A stretch of 64,000 nt of DNA from Plebeiibacterium sediminum (GCF_026013605.1 NZ_JAPDPJ010000005.1:62001-126000); one strand, 5' to 3'. Shown: positions 53,926 to 62,999, numbered from the stretch's first letter. The notes: generated from the letters alone by a model not told the origin. Program-made: numbers and translations.

Positions 53926-54192
53926 CGCAAAAAAGTTAAATGAAGCAGGTAATATTAGCGTTGCAAATATTGATACTGCTAAAAGTATAACAAATATGAG
54001 CAAAAAAAAGATAATATAAAATGAGCTTTATAAAAACCAATTTGTATTAGGAGAGGGGATTGGCATCATTTCTTAATTCTTTTAACATAAATTATAGTCT
54101 ATCTCAAAATGAGCGCAATACATTTCGATAAAAATCATAATACAGAATCAATCTTTATGCATATTTATATATCTTCGCAGCATTAATTTATA

Positions 54193-54978
54193 ATGTATAT
54201 GATCGGTTCTATTAGTGTTTATAGTTTTATACCTGTAAGGAGAGAACCTTCTGAAAAATCTGAATTAGTAACTCAGATTTTATTTGGAGAGACTTTTGTT
54301 GTTACTGAAAAAACAGAAAAGTGGGCCAAAATAAAGATGGATTTTGACGGATACGAAGGATGGATAGATGCTAAACTTGTGTTTTCTGTTGCCCCTACTG
54401 AGTATGAACTTTGGAAAAGTGCTAATGCCTGGATGGTTCCTACACCAAAAATTAAAATTGTTCAGGATGGTTCTAGCGCACCAATGGTAATTCCGGCTGG
54501 AAGTAGGATTGTGTTTAATGGTCATGAAATGAATAGTTTTTCAATAGGGAAAAACGAATACTTTATTTCTGGTCCTGTGCCAAACAACAAAGAGGTGAGC
54601 ATTAGAGAAGTAGCAACATCACTATTGCATACACCATATCTTTGGGGAGGTAGATCTTATTTTGGAATTGATTGTTCCGGATTCTCACAGATTGTATTTA
54701 AAATAAACGGTTATTGGTTGCCCAGAGATGCTTATCAGCAAATTGAGTTAGGCAATAATGTGAGTTTTGTTGAAGAAGCTAAAATTGGAGATTTAGCTTT
54801 CTTTGATGATGAAGAAGGAAATATTGTTCATGTAGGAGTTTGTCTGGGTAAAGGACAAATTATACATTCTTATGGCGAAGTTCGTATTGATCACCTTGAT
54901 CATCAGGGTATTTTCAATAAAGAGATTAATAAATATAGCCATAAGCTTAGGGTAATTAAAAGAATTATACCTGAATAA
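54193..54978 (+). CDS. NlpC/P60 (C40) peptidase with N-terminal SH3-like domains
   Basis: A 261-residue protein. SH3-like segments occupy about 1-70 (VTQILFGETFVVTEKTEKWAKIKMDFDGYEGWID) and 75-130. The NlpC/P60 catalytic domain has Cys161 in GIDCSGFSQ, His213 in IVHVGVCLG and a third polar residue His225. The family cleaves gamma-D-glutamyl-diamino acid bonds in cell-wall peptides. No clear signal peptide is present, so it may act on imported muropeptides in the cytosol, a known variation in Bacteroidota. It is 3 bases upstream of a Nudix gene. Confidence 0.88.
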   Translation: MYMIGSISVYSFIPVRREPSEKSELVTQILFGETFVVTEKTEKWAKIKMDFDGYEGWIDAKLVFSVAPTEYELWKSANAWMVPTPKIKIVQDGSSAPMVIPAGSRIVFNGHEMNSFSIGKNEYFISGPVPNNKEVSIREVATSLLHTPYLWGGRSYFGIDCSGFSQIVFKINGYWLPRDAYQQIELGNNVSFVEEAKIGDLAFFDDEEGNIVHVGVCLGKGQIIHSYGEVRIDHLDHQGIFNKEINKYSHKLRVIKRIIPE

Positions 54979-54981
54979 ATA

Positions 54982-55410
54982 ATGAGTTATAATTATGAAT
55001 ATCCGCGTCCTGCAGTTACAGTAGATGTAATTTTAGTAACTGAGGACTCTATTCCTGAAATCTTATTAATACAACGAAAAAATAATCCTTATCAAAACCT
55101 TTGGGCATTACCCGGAGGTTTTTTGGATATGGATGAAGACTTGGAGACTGCAGCAAAAAGAGAACTTCAAGAGGAGACAAGTGTTGATGGGGTTGAAATT
55201 AAGCAGTTTAAATCATATGGAGCTCCAGATAGAGATCCTCGCGGAAGAACCGTTTCTGTTGTTTATTATGCTTTTGTTAAAGAAAAGCCAAAGGCTGTTG
55301 CTATGGATGATGCAAAAGATGCATCCTGGTTTAAAATAAGTAATCTGCCCGAATTAGCTTTTGATCATCAACTGATTTTGGAAGAATTTAAGAAAGAGAT
55401 ATTAAAATAA
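54982..55410 (+). CDS. Nudix hydrolase (ADP-ribose pyrophosphatase-like)
   Basis: A 142-residue Nudix protein that cleaves nucleoside diphosphate-linked compounds. The Nudix box reads GFLDMDEDLETAAKRELQEE followed by TSV, matching GxxxxxExxxxxxxREUxEE with Ser in place of the last Gly. Flanking NLWALPGG is typical. Substrate is open; ADP-ribose and NAD-related are most common in this group. It follows a cell-wall peptidase by 3 bases, so they are co-transcribed, and ends in a hairpin whose stem begins within the stop codon. Confidence 0.88.
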   Translation: MSYNYEYPRPAVTVDVILVTEDSIPEILLIQRKNNPYQNLWALPGGFLDMDEDLETAAKRELQEETSVDGVEIKQFKSYGAPDRDPRGRTVSVVYYAFVKEKPKAVAMDDAKDASWFKISNLPELAFDHQLILEEFKKEILK

Positions 55411-55442
55411 CCTGAATTTAAATGTTTGTATAAATTCAGGTT
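55409..55442 (+). terminator. Hairpin after the Nudix gene
   Basis: AACCTGAATTTA (55409-55420) pairs perfectly with TAAATTCAGGTT (55431-55442), 12 bp with a 10-base loop. It overlaps the TAA stop. Little T tract follows. Confidence 0.65.
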
Positions 55443-55456
55443 TGTATCGTTTTTTA

Positions 55457-56110
55457 TTACCTACTGGAGGTTATGATGTTATCTTCAAGCCAGTCAATTG
55501 CTTCCGGACCCTTATTAAATATCAAGTCAATTACACTCAGGTTAGGCTGAAATTCAAATCTATCCTGAAAAACTTGTCTGTATTTTTTTGGTTGAAATGA
55601 AGGGTCAAACTCCATAAATTCTTTCTTGGGATGTATGATGTTTCTGTAATCAATACAATATTCATCTGCATCTTTCACATATTCATCTGTGAATAACAGG
55701 TTTGAGTTCAAATCAAGAGCATTTAATATTGTTTGCATTAAGCCAATATTAAAGTCAAAGAGATATTTATATTTCTTCTCATAAAAAGGCTTAAAGTCAT
55801 CCATATAGTACTCAAAAAAAGGAGAGGAGTTATATGCTGAAATGATTGAACGCCAATGTAATGGTTGCCATCTGGTGTCATAGGAAATTTCAATATCCCT
55901 TGTTTGTATTTTAGGATATTTTGCCTTGGCAATTGGTACAGTCAGAGGTATTACTCCGTTTGCTGCTAGAATATCGCACCGGTTACGAAAAGACTTCTTG
56001 GTATAATTACAGTGTTTCTCAATTATGGGTTGTTCACTGTTAACCCAATGAGAGAAAAACTGAACCGATGGCAGGTAATTTAAAGTAAATAACGTTTTGT
56101 TATTATTCAT
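55457..56110 (-). CDS. WbqC family protein
   Basis: A 217-residue protein with the family start LFTLNYLPSVQFFSHWVNSEQPIIEKHCNYTKKSFRNRCDILAANGVIPLTVPI and the conserved Tyr/Trp-rich middle WQPLHWRSIISAYNSSPFFEYYMDDFKPFYEKKYKYLFDFN. WbqC members lie in polysaccharide or lipid loci, but the reaction is unknown. The ATG at 56110 is chosen; the longer frame from 56191 overlaps lapA-like coding DNA. It overlaps the upstream gene by 8 bases (ATGAATAA type), so translation is coupled. Confidence 0.83.
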   Translation of the reverse strand: MNNNKTLFTLNYLPSVQFFSHWVNSEQPIIEKHCNYTKKSFRNRCDILAANGVIPLTVPIAKAKYPKIQTRDIEISYDTRWQPLHWRSIISAYNSSPFFEYYMDDFKPFYEKKYKYLFDFNIGLMQTILNALDLNSNLLFTDEYVKDADEYCIDYRNIIHPKKEFMEFDPSFQPKKYRQVFQDRFEFQPNLSVIDLIFNKGPEAIDWLEDNIITSSR

Positions 56111-56408
56111 TGAACTTGGTTTCATTAGAATTTTCTTCCTCTTGATTGTCAGATATTTCTTCCTCAGTTTTGTCATTAAAAGCAATGTCACCTACTGGAT
56201 TCTTATCTTTTTTCTTTTTCTTAATGCTTACTGCATAATAAATGGCTCCAACAATTAAACCAAATAAAAAGGTTAAGATCATTAGAATTGCCAAAGATAA
56301 TTCTCCTTGCCATACGATAAACCTAATAGGTACAACTTCTGCATTTTGAACAGAGAATATTACTACCAATAAGGATAATATTATTAAAAACCAAAATGAT
56401 TTTTTCAT
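56103..56408 (-). CDS. LapA-like small membrane protein
   Basis: A 101-residue protein with two hydrophobic helices (about 5-22 and 35-60, LIILSLLVVIFSVQNAEVVPIRFIVW and LAILMILTFLFGLIVGAIYYAVSI) and a charged tail. This is the outline of the LPS assembly protein A domain family. The order lepB-lapA-wbqC is the same in one transcript. A role in envelope assembly is inferred from family. Confidence 0.8.
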   Translation of the reverse strand: MKKSFWFLIILSLLVVIFSVQNAEVVPIRFIVWQGELSLAILMILTFLFGLIVGAIYYAVSIKKKKKDKNPVGDIAFNDKTEEEISDNQEEENSNETKFNE

Positions 56409-56418
56409 ACTATTGAAT

Positions 56419-57657
56419 TTAATTTAAAGCTTTAAAAAATCTGTCGTCCTTATAGTTAAGTAGGGATTTAGAGTTTGTATTTTTTGAGTATAAAATGTAT
56501 TCAACCTTACCAATGATATGGTTATCCGGAACAAAGCCCCAAAATCTGCTATCGAAAGAGTGCGGTCTGTTATCACCCATTACCCAATAATAATTCATCT
56601 TAAATTTGTAATATCCTGATTCTTTTCCATTTATTAAAATTTTATTATCCCGGATTTCTAATTTGTTTTCTTCAAATACAGAAATAATACGTTTGTAGAA
56701 CTTTATATTATTCAAATTTAATTCAATTCTATCACCTTTTTTAGGAACATATATTGGTCCCATGTTATGCATATTCCATAACAAATGTGTTGAAAACGGA
56801 AATACAAGTGCATCAGGATAATTTTTTGGTAAGCAATCAATTGACAAATCAATGCCTTTTTTTGCCAATACTTTAATGTCATCTTCGTATATTTCCCATA
56901 TAATACCTTCGTTGGTAATCAGCTCGTTATATGGTTTGATGTTGTTTTTAATAAGTTCAGGCTTTAATTCTTCTGATATTTTATAGCGATCTACAGATAA
57001 TTTCGGATAAACAGCTTTTTTATCATTACAGAATACAATTCCATTTTGGATAGATATTGAATCTCCAGGTAGACCGTATATTCTTTTTACAAAGCGAGGT
57101 CGTTTATCAACAGGATAAAATCTCAAATTTGATAAGCGATCCTTTTTTCCCATAAATTCACTTTCTCCATATAAGCGTTGTAAATAATAATAGCTGTCTG
57201 TAGGTCTGTTTTTCAACAATGAATCACCTTCAGGAAAGTGAAACATGATGATATCATTGTGCTTTAATTGGTCATAACCCATTTTTCGGTGAAACCATTT
57301 CACTGAATTAATGTTTTTAGCAACGCCTGGTTTCAGTTTGTTTACTAGTAATATATCTCCCGGATCCAGTGTTCCATTCATGGACGATGTATGGAAAGTA
57401 TATATTCCAATAAAATTATTTTGGATGAAAAAAAGAAACCATACAGCAAACAATATGGCAAAGAACCATTCAATAATTATGAATTTCTTTGCAGTTTTGT
57501 CTTTAGTAAATGAAATGATTCTTTTCAGATAAGGCTTTTCTTTTATGGAATCTAAAATAAGAAGTACTCCAAAGATAGGAAGCAGGCTTTCTGTCCATAA
57601 GCCCATGATAAATAATAAAAAGGCAATACAAAGTTTTATTATTTTTTTTCTATTCAT
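56419..57657 (-). CDS. lepB: Signal peptidase I, paralogue B
   Basis: A 412-residue type I signal peptidase. Three N-terminal hydrophobic segments precede the catalytic domain. The Ser is in TSSMNGTLDPGDILLV, the catalytic Lys in RFVKRIYGLPGDSI, and the C-terminal motif is GDNRPHSFDSRFWGFVPDNHIIGK. It removes signal sequences at the outer face of the inner membrane. It is one of two adjacent lepB genes. It departs from the Bacteroidota pattern SMEKT in the residues after Ser-Met (SSMNGT), so its substrate range may differ. Confidence 0.88.
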   Translation of the reverse strand: MNRKKIIKLCIAFLLFIMGLWTESLLPIFGVLLILDSIKEKPYLKRIISFTKDKTAKKFIIIEWFFAILFAVWFLFFIQNNFIGIYTFHTSSMNGTLDPGDILLVNKLKPGVAKNINSVKWFHRKMGYDQLKHNDIIMFHFPEGDSLLKNRPTDSYYYLQRLYGESEFMGKKDRLSNLRFYPVDKRPRFVKRIYGLPGDSISIQNGIVFCNDKKAVYPKLSVDRYKISEELKPELIKNNIKPYNELITNEGIIWEIYEDDIKVLAKKGIDLSIDCLPKNYPDALVFPFSTHLLWNMHNMGPIYVPKKGDRIELNLNNIKFYKRIISVFEENKLEIRDNKILINGKESGYYKFKMNYYWVMGDNRPHSFDSRFWGFVPDNHIIGKVEYILYSKNTNSKSLLNYKDDRFFKALN

Positions 57658-57703
57658 TCGTGCTTGTAAATTATATCTATCCAGACAAGTTTAAATGTAA
57701 AAA

Positions 57704-57737
57704 AAATGGAGTTAGTAATAATTTGCTAACTCCATTT
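57704..57737 (-). terminator. Terminator between the two signal peptidase genes
   Basis: AAATGGAGTTAG (57704-57715) pairs with CTAACTCCATTT (57726-57737), perfect 12 bp, followed by T on the minus strand. It lies after the first lepB (57756) and before the second. Confidence 0.85.
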
Positions 57738-57755
57738 CTTGTGTTTTATTTATTG

Positions 57756-59201
57756 CTATTGTTCGTTAGCTACCCATTTGAAAAATCTTTCAAATCTAAT
57801 TTTACCTTCAAACAATGATTTGTCTTTATTTAATGAAAGCCAAACCAGTAATGGTCTTCCAACCACATGGTCCTCTGGTACAAAACCCCAGTATCTGCTG
57901 TCTTGGGACTGGTGTCTGTTGTCTCCTAACATGAAGTAGTAATCCATGTTAAAGGTGTATTCATTTTGTTTTTTACCATTGATATAAATTTCACCATTTT
58001 TTACATCCAGCGTATTGCCTTCGTATGCAGTGATAATTCTATCATAAAGTACCAGATTTTTAAGCGTAAGTTGAACCGTAGTGCCTTTTTGGGGTATCCA
58101 TAAAGGACCAAAATTATCTCTGCTCCAATTGTAATCTGAACTATGTGGCCATGTTAAAATGTAATTTGAATCAGGAACCTGTTCATCCATTGATATCTGA
58201 CGAATAAATGGATACTCTTTTAGTTCGTCGGCTTTGTCCTTAGTTAAAGGTAAAGTATAATTTGGAGCTTCGCCTAAGTATCTGGTATCTTCATTTGAGA
58301 TTTCCAGCTTGTCAAGAAAACGTTTGTTGAACTTTGTTCCATCAGTTATAATGTTGTAGAAGTGTTGTAATCCTTTTGGATTATGAACTTTAACGCCATT
58401 AATATAAATCTGATTACTTTTTATTTCAAATGTATCTCCGGCAACAGCAACGCATCTTTTAACGTAGTTGTCTCTTCTATCAACAGGACGATAAATTAAA
58501 TCACCCCAGTTTTCATTGTTTTGTTTGATATTATCTTTTCCTAACTGTCTTAACTTGGAATTAATTTCCCACTGACTTTTATCCTTAAATCCTTGTAGTA
58601 ATGAAGGATTTGCATTTGCTTTATTAATGCCTTCTCTTCTACATGTGATATAAAAATCAGGGTTTAAATTCGGGAAATTAGAAGTAACCGTATCACCAGT
58701 AGGGAAGTTAAAAACAACAATATCACCTTTTTCAACTTCCTTAAAACCTTTTAGTCTTTTGTATTTCCACTGTGGCCATTCCGAATACGATTTTGTATTT
58801 AGAATAGGAACTGTATTTTGAAGTAAAGGAAATGACAAAGGAGTATTCGGGATACGAGGACCGTATGTAACTTTACTTACAAATAAATGGTCACCTACTA
58901 ATAATGATTTTTCTAATGATGAAGTAGGTATCTTATAGTTTTGAAATAAGAACAAGTTAATAAAATATACTGCAACTAAGGCAAATAATAAAGCATCAAC
59001 CCATTCAACCCAGGCTTTGGGCTTTTCTCCGTTTTTAGTTTTTTTCCAAAAATTCCAGGGTACTTTTTTAGTGATGTAAATATCAAATATTACAGGTAAT
59101 CCCAGGAATAACCAATAATTACCAACCCATAAAACCCATAAAAAGTATACAAGGGCAGCAATTGAAAACCTAATCCATTTGGCTAGAGAAACTTTAGGCA
59201 T
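57756..59201 (-). CDS. lepB: Signal peptidase I, paralogue A
   Basis: A 481-residue type I signal peptidase with N-terminal membrane helices. The catalytic Ser is in IPTSSLEKSLLVGDHLFVSKV, Lys is in NYVKRCVAVAGDTFEI, and the C-terminal motif is LGDNRHQSQDSRYWGFVPEDHVVGR. In the SSLEKS motif Leu replaces the usual Met. A large insertion (about 180-330) gives the Bacteroidota length. It lies 17 bases after dapB and starts a run of envelope genes. Confidence 0.9.
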   Translation of the reverse strand: MPKVSLAKWIRFSIAALVYFLWVLWVGNYWLFLGLPVIFDIYITKKVPWNFWKKTKNGEKPKAWVEWVDALLFALVAVYFINLFLFQNYKIPTSSLEKSLLVGDHLFVSKVTYGPRIPNTPLSFPLLQNTVPILNTKSYSEWPQWKYKRLKGFKEVEKGDIVVFNFPTGDTVTSNFPNLNPDFYITCRREGINKANANPSLLQGFKDKSQWEINSKLRQLGKDNIKQNNENWGDLIYRPVDRRDNYVKRCVAVAGDTFEIKSNQIYINGVKVHNPKGLQHFYNIITDGTKFNKRFLDKLEISNEDTRYLGEAPNYTLPLTKDKADELKEYPFIRQISMDEQVPDSNYILTWPHSSDYNWSRDNFGPLWIPQKGTTVQLTLKNLVLYDRIITAYEGNTLDVKNGEIYINGKKQNEYTFNMDYYFMLGDNRHQSQDSRYWGFVPEDHVVGRPLLVWLSLNKDKSLFEGKIRFERFFKWVANEQ

Positions 59202-59218
59202 TATTATATTTTTTAATG

Positions 59219-59935
59219 TTAAAATTTAAGCAGATCACTCATTCCTAAAAAGCCTTTGTTTTTAGCCGCAAATTCAGCAGCTAAAACAGCACCTAATGCA
59301 AAACCCTTACGTGATTTGGCACTATGGTGAATTACGATTTCATCAACAGATGATTCGTATTTTACAGTGTGGATTCCAGGAACTTCATCTCTTCTGATCG
59401 CTTCAATATGAATTTCATTTTCAGAGGCTTCTTTGCCTTCAACCCAGGCATTTTTTCGATCGATATTTTCAATCAGGCCTTCAGCTAAAGTAATCGCGGT
59501 TCCACTTGGTGCATCTAATTTATGAATATGATGTGTTTCGTCCATGCTAACTTCGTAATCAGGAAGCGTATTCATTAGCTGAGCCAACTTTTTGTTGATT
59601 TCAAAAAATACATTTACACCGACACTAAAGTTTGAAGCATAAAAAAATGTTTGTCCTTTATTTTCACACTGATCTTTGATTTCTTCAATTTTATCAAGCC
59701 ATCCTGTTGTTCCGGAAACAACTGGTTTATTGTATTTGAAACAAGATTGATAATTATTGTAAGCAGCTTCAGGAACTGTAAATTCAATGGCAACATCAGC
59801 TGCAGCAAAACCTTCACCATCAAAAGTGTCGTCTGACTGCATATCTATTTTAGAAGTAATTGTATGTCCTCGTTCAATGGCAATCTTTTCAATTTCTTTT
59901 CCCATTTTGCCATACCCAATCAATGCAATATTCAT
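59219..59935 (-). CDS. dapB: 4-hydroxy-tetrahydrodipicolinate reductase
   Basis: A 238-residue enzyme of lysine and diaminopimelate synthesis that reduces hydroxytetrahydrodipicolinate with NAD(P)H. The N-terminal Rossmann segment ALIGYGKMGKEIEKIA is followed by ADVAIEFTVPEAAYNN, SGTTGWLDK, and the catalytic HHIHKLDAPSGTAITLAEG (His plus Lys, DAPSGTA). Short length is usual in Bacteroidota. It opens a minus-strand run with lepB genes, linking cell-wall precursor supply to envelope protein processing only by position. Confidence 0.92.
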   Translation of the reverse strand: MNIALIGYGKMGKEIEKIAIERGHTITSKIDMQSDDTFDGEGFAAADVAIEFTVPEAAYNNYQSCFKYNKPVVSGTTGWLDKIEEIKDQCENKGQTFFYASNFSVGVNVFFEINKKLAQLMNTLPDYEVSMDETHHIHKLDAPSGTAITLAEGLIENIDRKNAWVEGKEASENEIHIEAIRRDEVPGIHTVKYESSVDEIVIHHSAKSRKGFALGAVLAAEFAAKNKGFLGMSDLLKF

Positions 59936-60014
59936 ATTGTATAGTGTTTTGTATAAGAGATAAATATAATATTATGGAAGCTCTTAATACTTAGGCGTAA
60001 AGATAAAAGAGTTT

Positions 60015-60038
60015 AACTTTTACGAATCGTTAAAAGTT
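60015..60038. promoter_or_regulatory. Inverted repeat in the dapB upstream region
   Basis: AACTTTTA (60015-60022) pairs with TAAAAGTT (60031-60038) around an 8-base loop, 80-103 bases upstream of the dapB ATG. It has no T tract for a terminator and might be an operator. Confidence 0.3.
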
Positions 60039-60159
60039 TACTTTAACTAAATATTAACCTAAGCGTATTATCTGTCTTCCGATAGTTTTGTTTAATGAAG
60101 AGCAAATATAATAATAGAAAGTTAGAATTATACTATTGAGATTTAGAGTATTTAAACAA

Positions 60160-60191
60160 AAAGAGTACAGTGAATAAATACTGTACTCTTT
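60160..60191 (-). terminator. Rho-independent terminator of the cysteate synthase candidate
   Basis: AAAGAGTACAGT (60160-60171) pairs perfectly with ACTGTACTCTTT (60180-60191), 12 bp, and T-rich sequence follows on the minus strand. It lies just after the stop at 60227. Confidence 0.88.
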
Positions 60192-60226
60192 AAAATATTT
60201 TATTGTATAATCTTACAAATTGTAAT

Positions 60227-61546
60227 TTAAGCTTCCTGAGTGATATTGTTTTTACTAAACAACTCAGTAATTACGCTTTTTACATCTTCTAGTGTAGGTG
60301 TAATATCAAATACGTGAGTTGGTTTAAGATATAAAATGTCTTTTTCACTTTTTATTCTTTCTTCACCACCTCCTGTAATATTTAGCATAATACAATCATC
60401 AGCATTTACAATGCCCTCTTTTACTGCATTAATTAAAGTTGCAGTAGCAACAGATGCTGCAGAATGAATGTCATTACCTTCTGTTTCTTTAAAGATGCGT
60501 GCGGCTTCAGCAGCTTCTTCATTAGATGCGCATAAAACATCTCCACCAGCTTCTTTCATGGCATCATATAATCCACCAATAATTGGATATGGAGGTTTTC
60601 TGTTTGAAAGCACTTTGGCATCTATTTCTTCAACCTGCTTTCTGGCTTCATCATCATCAAGATGTAACATATCTCTTGAATCTGCTTTCCATGCATTATG
60701 GATTGGAATAAAAGGATGGTTTTGAGAAACCATTAACTTCATGTAGTTATTTCCAAAACGACCATCTTCAATTAAACGTTTGTTAGCTTCCCAGGCAGCA
60801 ATAGCTCCTGTTCCACTACCTACAGCCTGAAAGTAATAATCAGGTATACGTCCAATTGTTGTAACAGCAGATAAAGTTGTAGTTGCCATACCATCTCTTC
60901 GAGCAACATTTTTGGCACCACCTTCAGCAATAAAACCATCTATTTCACAGGCTAAATTTGAAAGATAGATGGCATCAAAATAATCACTACCGGATTTTGT
61001 TACAACCAATTTAACATTGTCCTTTATAGGCTCATCAAACCAAAGAGCATTGATGTTATCTTCAGGAACACAAAGTAATAAAGGAATATTATTGTCGGAG
61101 CATACTCTGGCAAAAGCTCTTGCTGTATTACCAGCTGAAGCAACAACCAATACAGAACCGTTTTCTGTGCTTAACCTTCCACCAACGGTAAAGGCTTCTG
61201 TTTCTTTAAAAGAACAAGTACGGAAATTTGCGCCTTTTTCTGGCCAATATCCACTAAAAGTAATGTATAAATTATTTAATCCAAGCTTTTTAGCAAGGCC
61301 TTCACTCTTATATGTTACGGGTGCTGAAGATCCTTCCAGCATTTTATGTACAGGTAACCAATCTGCAAAACGAAATATTCCATATGACTCATCTTTTACG
61401 TCAATCTGTTTTTTTTCGTAAACAGCTCTGATTAGTGTAGGTTGTTTTTCGCCTGGAGCGTCTAAAGTCCATCCTTCATCATTGAATTGTTTACCTGTAT
61501 TTACAGATTCCAAAATGTATGGAGTAGGTTTAAAATCTTTACTCAT
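60227..61546 (-). CDS. Cysteate synthase-type PLP enzyme (threonine synthase superfamily)
   Basis: A 439-residue fold II PLP enzyme. The N-terminal segment FKPTPYILESVNTGKQFNDEGWTLD and YGIFRFADWLPVHKMLEG are features I associate with cysteate synthase. PLP lysine is in GANFRTCSFKETEAF, PLP phosphate loop is in VGSGTGAIAAWE, and ASAGNTARAFARVCSDN is the Ser-Ala-Gly-Asn motif. The reaction would join phosphoserine and sulfite to L-cysteate. In Bacteroidota such enzymes supply sulfonolipid (capnine) head groups. Threonine synthase is the alternative; typical threonine synthase motifs differ in the N-terminal part. It stands alone with promoter and terminator. Confidence 0.72.
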   Translation of the reverse strand: MSKDFKPTPYILESVNTGKQFNDEGWTLDAPGEKQPTLIRAVYEKKQIDVKDESYGIFRFADWLPVHKMLEGSSAPVTYKSEGLAKKLGLNNLYITFSGYWPEKGANFRTCSFKETEAFTVGGRLSTENGSVLVVASAGNTARAFARVCSDNNIPLLLCVPEDNINALWFDEPIKDNVKLVVTKSGSDYFDAIYLSNLACEIDGFIAEGGAKNVARRDGMATTTLSAVTTIGRIPDYYFQAVGSGTGAIAAWEANKRLIEDGRFGNNYMKLMVSQNHPFIPIHNAWKADSRDMLHLDDDEARKQVEEIDAKVLSNRKPPYPIIGGLYDAMKEAGGDVLCASNEEAAEAARIFKETEGNDIHSAASVATATLINAVKEGIVNADDCIMLNITGGGEERIKSEKDILYLKPTHVFDITPTLEDVKSVITELFSKNNITQEA

Positions 61547-61568
61547 GGTGCATAATTTCTTTGAATCG

Positions 61569-61576
61569 CAAAAATA
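61569..61576 (-). promoter_or_regulatory. -7 element of a Bacteroidota-type promoter for the cysteate synthase candidate
   Basis: TATTTTTG on the minus strand, a perfect TAnnTTTG, about 22 bases before the ATG at 61546. A clear -33 element is lacking. Confidence 0.4.
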
Positions 61577-61696
61577 TGTGTTTTGATTGTTATGAAGAAG
61601 CGGAATAAATAAAACTTGTATTATTTAGACCGTATCTTAGAAAGATTGGGTAATAAGTTTCTATTTCAGCGTGTTATGTAATTAATATATGAAATG

Positions 61697-61731
61697 AAAA
61701 TGGCAGGAAAGAATTGCTCTCCTGCCATTTT
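61697..61731. terminator. Terminator after rplT, near-symmetrical
   Basis: AAAATGGCAGGA (61697-61708) and TCCTGCCATTTT (61720-61731), perfect 12-bp stem. T tracts flank both strands, so it could act both ways. Confidence 0.88.
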
Positions 61732-61752
61732 TTATTCATTATCGGCTTTTAA

Positions 61753-62103
61753 TTAGTTAGCCATTGCTTTTTGAACAACTGCTTTAAAAGCTTCTGGATG
61801 ATTAACAGCTAAGTCAGCTAAAACTTTTCTGTTAATTTCAATATTTTTCTGAGTCATCATTCCCATTAATTTAGAGTAAGATACTCCTTCAATACGGGCT
61901 GCAGCGTTGATTCTTTGAATCCAAAGTGCTCTAAATTGACCTTTCTTTCTTTTTCTATCGCGGTAAGCGTAACCTAAACCTTTTTCGTAGGTGTTTTTTG
62001 CTACCGTCCAAACGTTCTTTCTTCTTCCAAAGTAACCTTTAGTTTGCTTTAGAACTTTTTTTCTTCTTGCTCTTGAAGCAACAGCATTTACTGATCTTGG
62101 CAT
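61753..62103 (-). CDS. rplT: 50S ribosomal protein L20
   Basis: A 116-residue basic protein with [70 protein letters not shown], the invariant N-terminal tail and globular start of L20. It binds 23S rRNA early in assembly and in some bacteria represses its own operon. It is last in the thrS-infC-rpmI-rplT order, ending at a clear terminator. Confidence 0.97.
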   Translation of the reverse strand: MPRSVNAVASRARRKKVLKQTKGYFGRRKNVWTVAKNTYEKGLGYAYRDRKRKKGQFRALWIQRINAAARIEGVSYSKLMGMMTQKNIEINRKVLADLAVNHPEAFKAVVQKAMAN

Positions 62104-62180
62104 TTTTGCTTGTTTTTAGAATGATTAGCGCCCTGCATTCAGGATCTTTCGGCTAACTTCATTCGATTAATAATTTAATT

Positions 62181-62200
62181 AATAAGGTTACGTCCTTATT
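62181..62200. other. Small hairpin at the rpmI-rplT junction
   Basis: AATAAGG (62181-62187) and CCTTATT (62194-62200), 7 bp with a 6-base loop, overlapping the rpmI stop codon. It may be an mRNA processing or control element; not a strong terminator. Confidence 0.35.
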
Positions 62201-62396
62201 ATTTCATGTTTAATAACAACTTAACGTTGCTTTCGTCAGACTTATGAACAAGTCCTGCGTAAGTAAGATTTCTTTTTTGCTTAGTAGTCTTTTTTGTTAA
62301 AATGTGACTTTTAAAAGCATGCTTTCTTTTAATCTTACCGCTTCCAGTGATTGTAAAACGTTTTTTCGCACTGGAATTCGTCTTCATCTTTGGCAT
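62199..62396 (-). CDS. rpmI: 50S ribosomal protein L35
   Basis: A 65-residue basic protein: [44 protein letters not shown], the L35 signature. It sits between infC and rplT, as is usual. The gap to rplT is 95 bases. Confidence 0.97.
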   Translation of the reverse strand: MPKMKTNSSAKKRFTITGSGKIKRKHAFKSHILTKKTTKQKRNLTYAGLVHKSDESNVKLLLNMK

Positions 62397-62430
62397 TGTA
62401 CTTACTATTAATTGGTTTATATAATTGAAA

Positions 62431-62991
62431 TTACTTCTTCGCTTTTTTAGGAGAAAGGAAAATAATCATCCTCTTTCCTTCAAGCTTAGGTAATTGCTCA
62501 ACCTTTCCATACTCTTCCAAATCCTGAGCAAATCTTAAAAGCAAAATTTCACCTTGCTCTTTAAATAAGATCGATCTTCCCTTGAAGAATACATATGCTT
62601 TAACTTTTGCTCCTTCAGCAAGAAACTTTTGAGCGTGCTTTAACTTAAAGTTGTAGTCATGATCATCGGTGTTTGGACCGAAACGAATCTCTTTAACCAC
62701 TACTTTAACAGCTTTTGATTTAAGCTCTTTTTGTTTTCTTTTCTGTTGGTATAAAAACTTTTGATAATCAGTAATACGACATACGGGTGGATCCGCTTTA
62801 GGAGAAATCTCCACTAAATCCAGCTCCAATGCGTCAGCCATTTTAATAGCCTCCGATGTAGAGTATACTCCCGGATTATCTATATTATCGCCAACAAGTC
62901 TTATTTTAGGAACTCTGATCGCATTATTAATGCGAAAGTTTTGTGTATCCTTTTGCTGCGAACCCTGTGGTTTTCTTCTATTCTGTGCTAT
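62431..62991 (-). CDS. infC: Translation initiation factor IF-3, likely starting at an ATA codon
   Basis: A 186-residue IF-3. The N-domain opens [18 protein letters not shown], the linker contains [35 protein letters not shown], and the C-domain has [40 protein letters not shown]. An ATG-only start at 62841 would cut off the N-domain. The frame extends upstream to an ATA codon at 62991-62989 with AGGAGG eight bases before it, giving [10 protein letters not shown]. Many infC genes start at AUU, AUA or AUC for autocontrol. It is followed by rpmI and preceded by thrS. Confidence 0.9.
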   Translation of the reverse strand: MAQNRRKPQGSQQKDTQNFRINNAIRVPKIRLVGDNIDNPGVYSTSEAIKMADALELDLVEISPKADPPVCRITDYQKFLYQQKRKQKELKSKAVKVVVKEIRFGPNTDDHDYNFKLKHAQKFLAEGAKVKAYVFFKGRSILFKEQGEILLLRFAQDLEEYGKVEQLPKLEGKRMIIFLSPKKAKK

Positions 62992-62999
62992 CGCTAAAT

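Noticed and set aside
62431-62841. infC starting at the ATG at 62841
   Set aside because: This would remove the IF-3 N-domain, while the frame upstream continues with clear N-domain sequence to an ATA with AGGAGG.
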